NCBI RefSeq assembly: GCF_900100395.1
Contig: NZ_FNFB01000011.1
Span: 62,001-126,000 of the forward strand
DNA from: Nonomuraea maritima
GTDB lineage: Bacteria; Actinomycetota; Actinomycetes; Streptosporangiales; Streptosporangiaceae
Direction: 5' to 3'
Length of the DNA stretch: 64,000 nt
Made by a program: the position numbers and the translations under genes. Below the pieces are notes generated by a model. It was not told the origin of the DNA. It searched no databases and saw only the letters and a list, made by a program, of their open reading frames with translations. How positions within the stretch are numbered: position 1 is the stretch's first letter; every line of letters begins with the position of its first letter. This document shows positions 61,179-64,000 of this stretch, in pieces.

Positions 61179-61597
61179 GCCGCCAGGGCGGCCAGCCTGC
61201 GCAGCGACAGTCGCAGCAGGGCCGGCACGAACGGGCGCGCCGCCGCCCACCCCACCCGCCCGAGCACGCCGAAAGGCAGCAGCAGCTCCTCGGCCCACAC
61301 GATCCGGCTGCCGCCCTCGTGCGGGCGTACCCGGATGACGCCGCGGCCGCGTACGAGGCGGCCGGTGTGCTCGACGTGCACCAGGGACGGCGGCTCCCAG
61401 CGGGTGATCGTCATCGTGTCGAGGAACCCGAACGGCCCCACCCCCGTGAACGCCTCCAGGGTGCGTTCGCCGGTGCGCCGGGCGGTGGTCAACACCATCC
61501 ACTCGCGGTGCCGGGGCCAGTCGGTGACCAGCGCGAACACCTGCTCAGGCGGCGCGTCGACCTGCGCGGCGGCGGCCGCGTACACGGGTTTGCCCAT
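61154..61597 (-). CDS. SRPBCC-family protein (polyketide cyclase/START-like)
   Basis: A 147-residue helix-grip protein from ATG 61597 (AAGGA upstream). The N-terminal segment VYAAAAAQVDAPPEQVFALV and the WPRHREWM helix are typical of the SRPBCC group that binds hydrophobic ligands. The 3' end overlaps the convergent amidotransferase by 25 bases. Confidence 0.88.
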   Translation of the reverse strand: MGKPVYAAAAAQVDAPPEQVFALVTDWPRHREWMVLTTARRTGERTLEAFTGVGPFGFLDTMTITRWEPPSLVHVEHTGRLVRGRGVIRVRPHEGGSRIVWAEELLLPFGVLGRVGWAAARPFVPALLRLSLRRLAALAAQEATPGR

Positions 61598-62159
61598 GAT
61601 TCCATCCTTGCCGATGCCCGGCCGGGCGGGTCGGGTGGCATCCCGGGCACGTCGGGCTCGGCGACCGGCAGCCTCGGCACCGGGTCGACGTACTTGGCCG
61701 GCGGCGGCGCCGGCGAGGGAGCCGGATGGTGAGCGGCGTCGTTCGGGAAGTTCTGGGAGGTACGGGAGGTCCGGTCCCGCGGGCGGCGTAGCGCACAGGT
61801 CAGGGCAATGTCGTGCGCTCCCTACCCACACGCGCCATCGCTTCGCCTGTTCGACAGCGAAAGATATGCAGGTTTCGTCTTGGCGCAGGGTCAGGTGACA
61901 CGGATTGCGCGAGGCCGACGACGATGAACCACGCGTTTATTGAGATTCCGGTAGCGGCGGAGCAGAATCTCTCGATTGAGGCAGCGGCCGGCGAATCTTT
62001 GCCGCTACCGTTCGTACTGGTTTCGGTGCTGCCCTGGAATGCACATTACGGCGGTGAACGGCCGGGACCTCCGGCGGCAAATGGCCAGACGTGATCTCTT
62101 GGCGGCGATTCCAGTACGCGTTCGATCTGATCGACGAGGCGGAGCGAGGGTCTCGAATT
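61598..62159. other. Gap without a convincing gene
   Basis: About 560 bases. A 57-codon frame from ATG 61924 is present but unsupported. The composition drops in GC around 61900-62000. Confidence 0.35.
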
Positions 62160-62400
62160 CTAGCGCTGGGCCGCGAGAGTGATACCCAGGCCGATGAAAA
62201 CGGTCCCGGTCGCGGCGTCGAGCCGGCGGCGCACCGCCTGGCGATTGCGCAGCCAGCCACCGATTCGCCCCGCAAGCATGCCGACCGTCGCGTCGGCCAG
62301 GAACTCCAAAGCGATCAACACCGCGCCCAGAATGGCGAACTGCAGCCAGACGGGCCCCGCAGGCGGGGTGACGTGATCCTGCCGCCCGGCTTGTTCCCCT
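62160..62400 (-). pseudogene. LysE/RhtB exporter, C-terminal relic
   Basis: A minus-strand frame without a start reads PAGPVWLQFAILGAVLIALE, then FLADATVGMLAGRIGGWL, and ends TGTVFIGLGITLAAQR with stop at 62160-62162. This is the last two transmembrane helices of a LysE/RhtB amino-acid exporter. The 5' two thirds are missing; upstream lies the DoxX gene in the opposite direction. Confidence 0.6.
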
Positions 62401-62472
62401 CAAGCGGAGATCGGATTCGACGAACCCCTGGAGTCGAGCACCGATATCGGGGTACGAGCGTTCCGAGGTGGA

Positions 62473-62979
62473 GTGCGGGTGCGGTTCGACGGATTGTGGT
62501 CACGCCTGATGAGCACGCGTGCTCCTGGTGCGACGGCCTGGATACGGTTCTATGTGGGCACGATCTTCCTCTCGGAGGGCGTGCAGAAGTTCCTGTTCCC
62601 TGAAGATCTGGGTGAGGGCCGCTTCGCCAGGGCCGGAATCCCGTTTCCCGGCGTGCTGGCGCCACTGGACGGCGTGTTCGAGATCGGCTGCGGCCTGCTG
62701 CTCCTGGCCGGCCTGCTCACCCGCCCGGCCGCCATCCCGATGATCATCAACATGATCGGCGCGCTGTCCATCACCAAGCTGCCGATCCTGTGGGGGAACG
62801 CCGCACTGTACGCAGATGCGAGAGGATGGTGGGACTTCGCCCACGAGTCCCGGACCGATCTGGCGATGTTGTGTGGCAGCGTCTTCTTGCTCATCGTGGG
62901 TGCCGGACGCTACTCATTGGATGCCGTCGTGCGGCGCCGCCTGGGGATGCGCCCGGCGCAGACGGGCGGCCGGAGGTGA
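62473..62979 (+). CDS. DoxX-family membrane protein
   Basis: A 168-residue, four-helix membrane protein of the DoxX/TQO-small family. FYVGTIFLSEGVQKFLFP is the N-terminal signature and GLLTRPAAIPMIINMIGA the third helix. It starts at GTG 62473, or at ATG 62509 giving 156 residues; neither has a strong ribosome binding site. DoxX proteins in actinobacteria are linked to oxidative-stress membrane complexes. Confidence 0.85.
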   Translation: MRVRFDGLWSRLMSTRAPGATAWIRFYVGTIFLSEGVQKFLFPEDLGEGRFARAGIPFPGVLAPLDGVFEIGCGLLLLAGLLTRPAAIPMIINMIGALSITKLPILWGNAALYADARGWWDFAHESRTDLAMLCGSVFLLIVGAGRYSLDAVVRRRLGMRPAQTGGRR

Positions 62980-63238
62980 TCGGCCAGGTCATGGATCAGA
63001 GCAGCCTGAACCGGGAGGGGCCAACTGTGCGATCAGTGCGCCGCTCGGTCACGGCGGCGTCGGGCGGCGCGTGAATCTGGGTGGTCTCGGCGGCGGCGGG
63101 CGGCCTCGATGGACACCCCGGCGTTGAGCGGGGTCGGCGGCCTTACCTGCAGCTCCTCCGGTAGGGTGCCCCATCCCGCAGCCGACGAAGATCTGCCGAG
63201 CTGGACGTCGCGGCCGGAGTGCCGGCCCGGGCCGCGGG
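62980..63238. other. Gap between DoxX and the response regulator
   Basis: About 260 bases with no gene recognised; it separates the convergent DoxX and response regulator genes. Confidence 0.4.
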
Positions 63239-63883
63239 TCAGGACTCCAGGAAACGCAGGACGGCCAGGACGCGCCGGCTGTAGCCGCCGGCGTGCGCCA
63301 GGCCGAGCTTGTCGAACAGGGAGTTGACGTGCTTTTCCACCGCGCTCTGCGACACGTGCAGCTGCTGGGCGATCGAGGCGTTGGTCAGGCCCTGCGCCAT
63401 CCGCTCCAGCACCTCGCGCTCGCGCGGCGTCAGCCGCGACAGCGGGTCGACCTGCGTGGTGCGCGCCAGCAGCTGCCGCACCACCTCCGGGTCGAAGGCC
63501 GTGCCGCCGGCGCCGACCCGCTCCAGCGCGTCGAGGAAGTCGCCCACCTGCGCCACGCGGTCCTTCAGCAGGTAGCCGACGCCCGCGACGTCGGAGCTCA
63601 TCAGCTCGGCGGCGTACTTCTTCTCGACGTACTGCGACAGCACCAGCACGTTGACGTGCGGCCGGCGGCGGCGGATGTCCAGCGCCGCGCGCAGGCCCTC
63701 GTCGGTGTGGGTGGGCGGCATGCGGACGTCGACCACGACGGTGTCCGGGTCGTGCGCGTCGACCGCCGCCACCAGCGCCTGGCCGTCGCCGACGGCCGCG
63801 GCCACCTCGTGGCCCTCCTCCGCCAGCAGCCGCACCAGGCCCTCGCGCAGCAGCGTGGAGTCCTCGGCCAGGATCACCCGCAC
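63239..63883 (-). CDS. NarL/LuxR-family response regulator
   Basis: A 214-residue response regulator. The receiver domain has Asp8, phospho-acceptor Asp52 (VVVDVRMPP) and Lys107 (YLLKDR). The LuxR HTH (about 150-214) carries LTPREREVLERMAQGLTNAS. It starts at GTG 63883, ten bases inside the upstream kinase gene, so the two are translationally coupled. The partner is the kinase at the window edge. Confidence 0.95.
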   Translation of the reverse strand: MRVILAEDSTLLREGLVRLLAEEGHEVAAAVGDGQALVAAVDAHDPDTVVVDVRMPPTHTDEGLRAALDIRRRRPHVNVLVLSQYVEKKYAAELMSSDVAGVGYLLKDRVAQVGDFLDALERVGAGGTAFDPEVVRQLLARTTQVDPLSRLTPREREVLERMAQGLTNASIAQQLHVSQSAVEKHVNSLFDKLGLAHAGGYSRRVLAVLRFLES

Positions 63884-64000
63884 GGCAGCACCGCCGTGAC
63901 CTGGGTCGGGCCGCCCGCCGGGCTGCTCACCGCGAAGTCGCCGTCCAGCGCGGCCACCCGCCGCGCCAGGCCGGACAGGCCGCCGCCCGCGGGGTCGGCA
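63874..64000 (-). CDS. Sensor histidine kinase, C-terminal end only
   Basis: The gene continues past the right window edge. The visible 41 residues (GGGLSGLARRVAALDGDFAV) are the end of a HATPase_c domain: the G2 box GxGLxGLxxRV and the closing SSPAGGPTQVTAVLP. It overlaps the response regulator gene by ten bases, forming a two-component pair. Confidence 0.85.
   Translation of the reverse strand, partial: ADPAGGGLSGLARRVAALDGDFAVSSPAGGPTQVTAVLPCG

Overview
The window is very GC-rich, with dense genes, many GTG/TTG starts, strong GGAGG-type ribosome binding sites and several leaderless-looking genes. Regulators of the MmyB-XRE, WYL, ECF41 and PP2C/SpoIIE types, an L,D-transpeptidase and a CTP synthase-like amidotransferase point to a soil actinomycete with a large genome. 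Streptosporangiaceae (for example Nonomuraea) is a reasonable guess from overall flavour, but I cannot prove it. No rRNA, tRNA or CRISPR array was seen.

Layout. 0-6 kb: redox enzymes (SDR, MDR, FMN reductase), each next to its own regulator (MmyB, TetR, MarR) with visible operators. 6.1-10.6 kb: a minus-strand block of a HypX-type CO-forming hydrogenase maturation protein, a MurA enolpyruvyl transferase fused to an XRE helix-turn-helix, and a tyrosine recombinase. 11-14 kb: a textbook ECF41 locus (sigma factor, its promoter, quinone oxidoreductase, cupin lipoprotein, AhpD-like protein). 14-19 kb: amidohydrolase, small membrane protein, PAS-PAS-GAF-SpoIIE phosphatase. 19-22 kb: small stress and modification proteins and a radical SAM protein. 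22-26 kb: fusion serine hydrolase beside the relic of a paralogue, then a LysR-controlled FAD monooxygenase. 26-32 kb: AKR-TetR operon, MDR, and an alpha/beta hydrolase-MerR operon with a near-perfect operator. 32-36 kb: L,D-transpeptidase and RecD2-like helicase.

36.8-40.4 kb is a Tn3-like element bounded by 36-bp inverted repeats (34 of 36 identical). It carries a TetR-controlled DrrAB-type efflux pump and a collapsed Tn3 transposase. 40.4-48.9 kb returns to regulators, MFS and ABC exporters and SDRs. 48.8-57 kb is rich in decayed or frameshifted genes (CocE, TetR, DNA ligase and DUF998 remnants, methyltransferase). It holds four copies of a 19-nt element, GCCGGGAAGYCTGGTCGGC, always 31-39 nt upstream of a start codon and in the sense of that gene. 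This is the best candidate for an undescribed cis-regulatory RNA. 57-64 kb has a short UvrA-like ABC protein, LysR, an amidotransferase, a LysE relic, DoxX and a two-component pair cut by the window end.

The region reads as an accessory, efflux- and redox-rich chromosomal segment. Many one-gene regulator/target pairs carry readable operators, alongside clear traces of transposition and gene decay.
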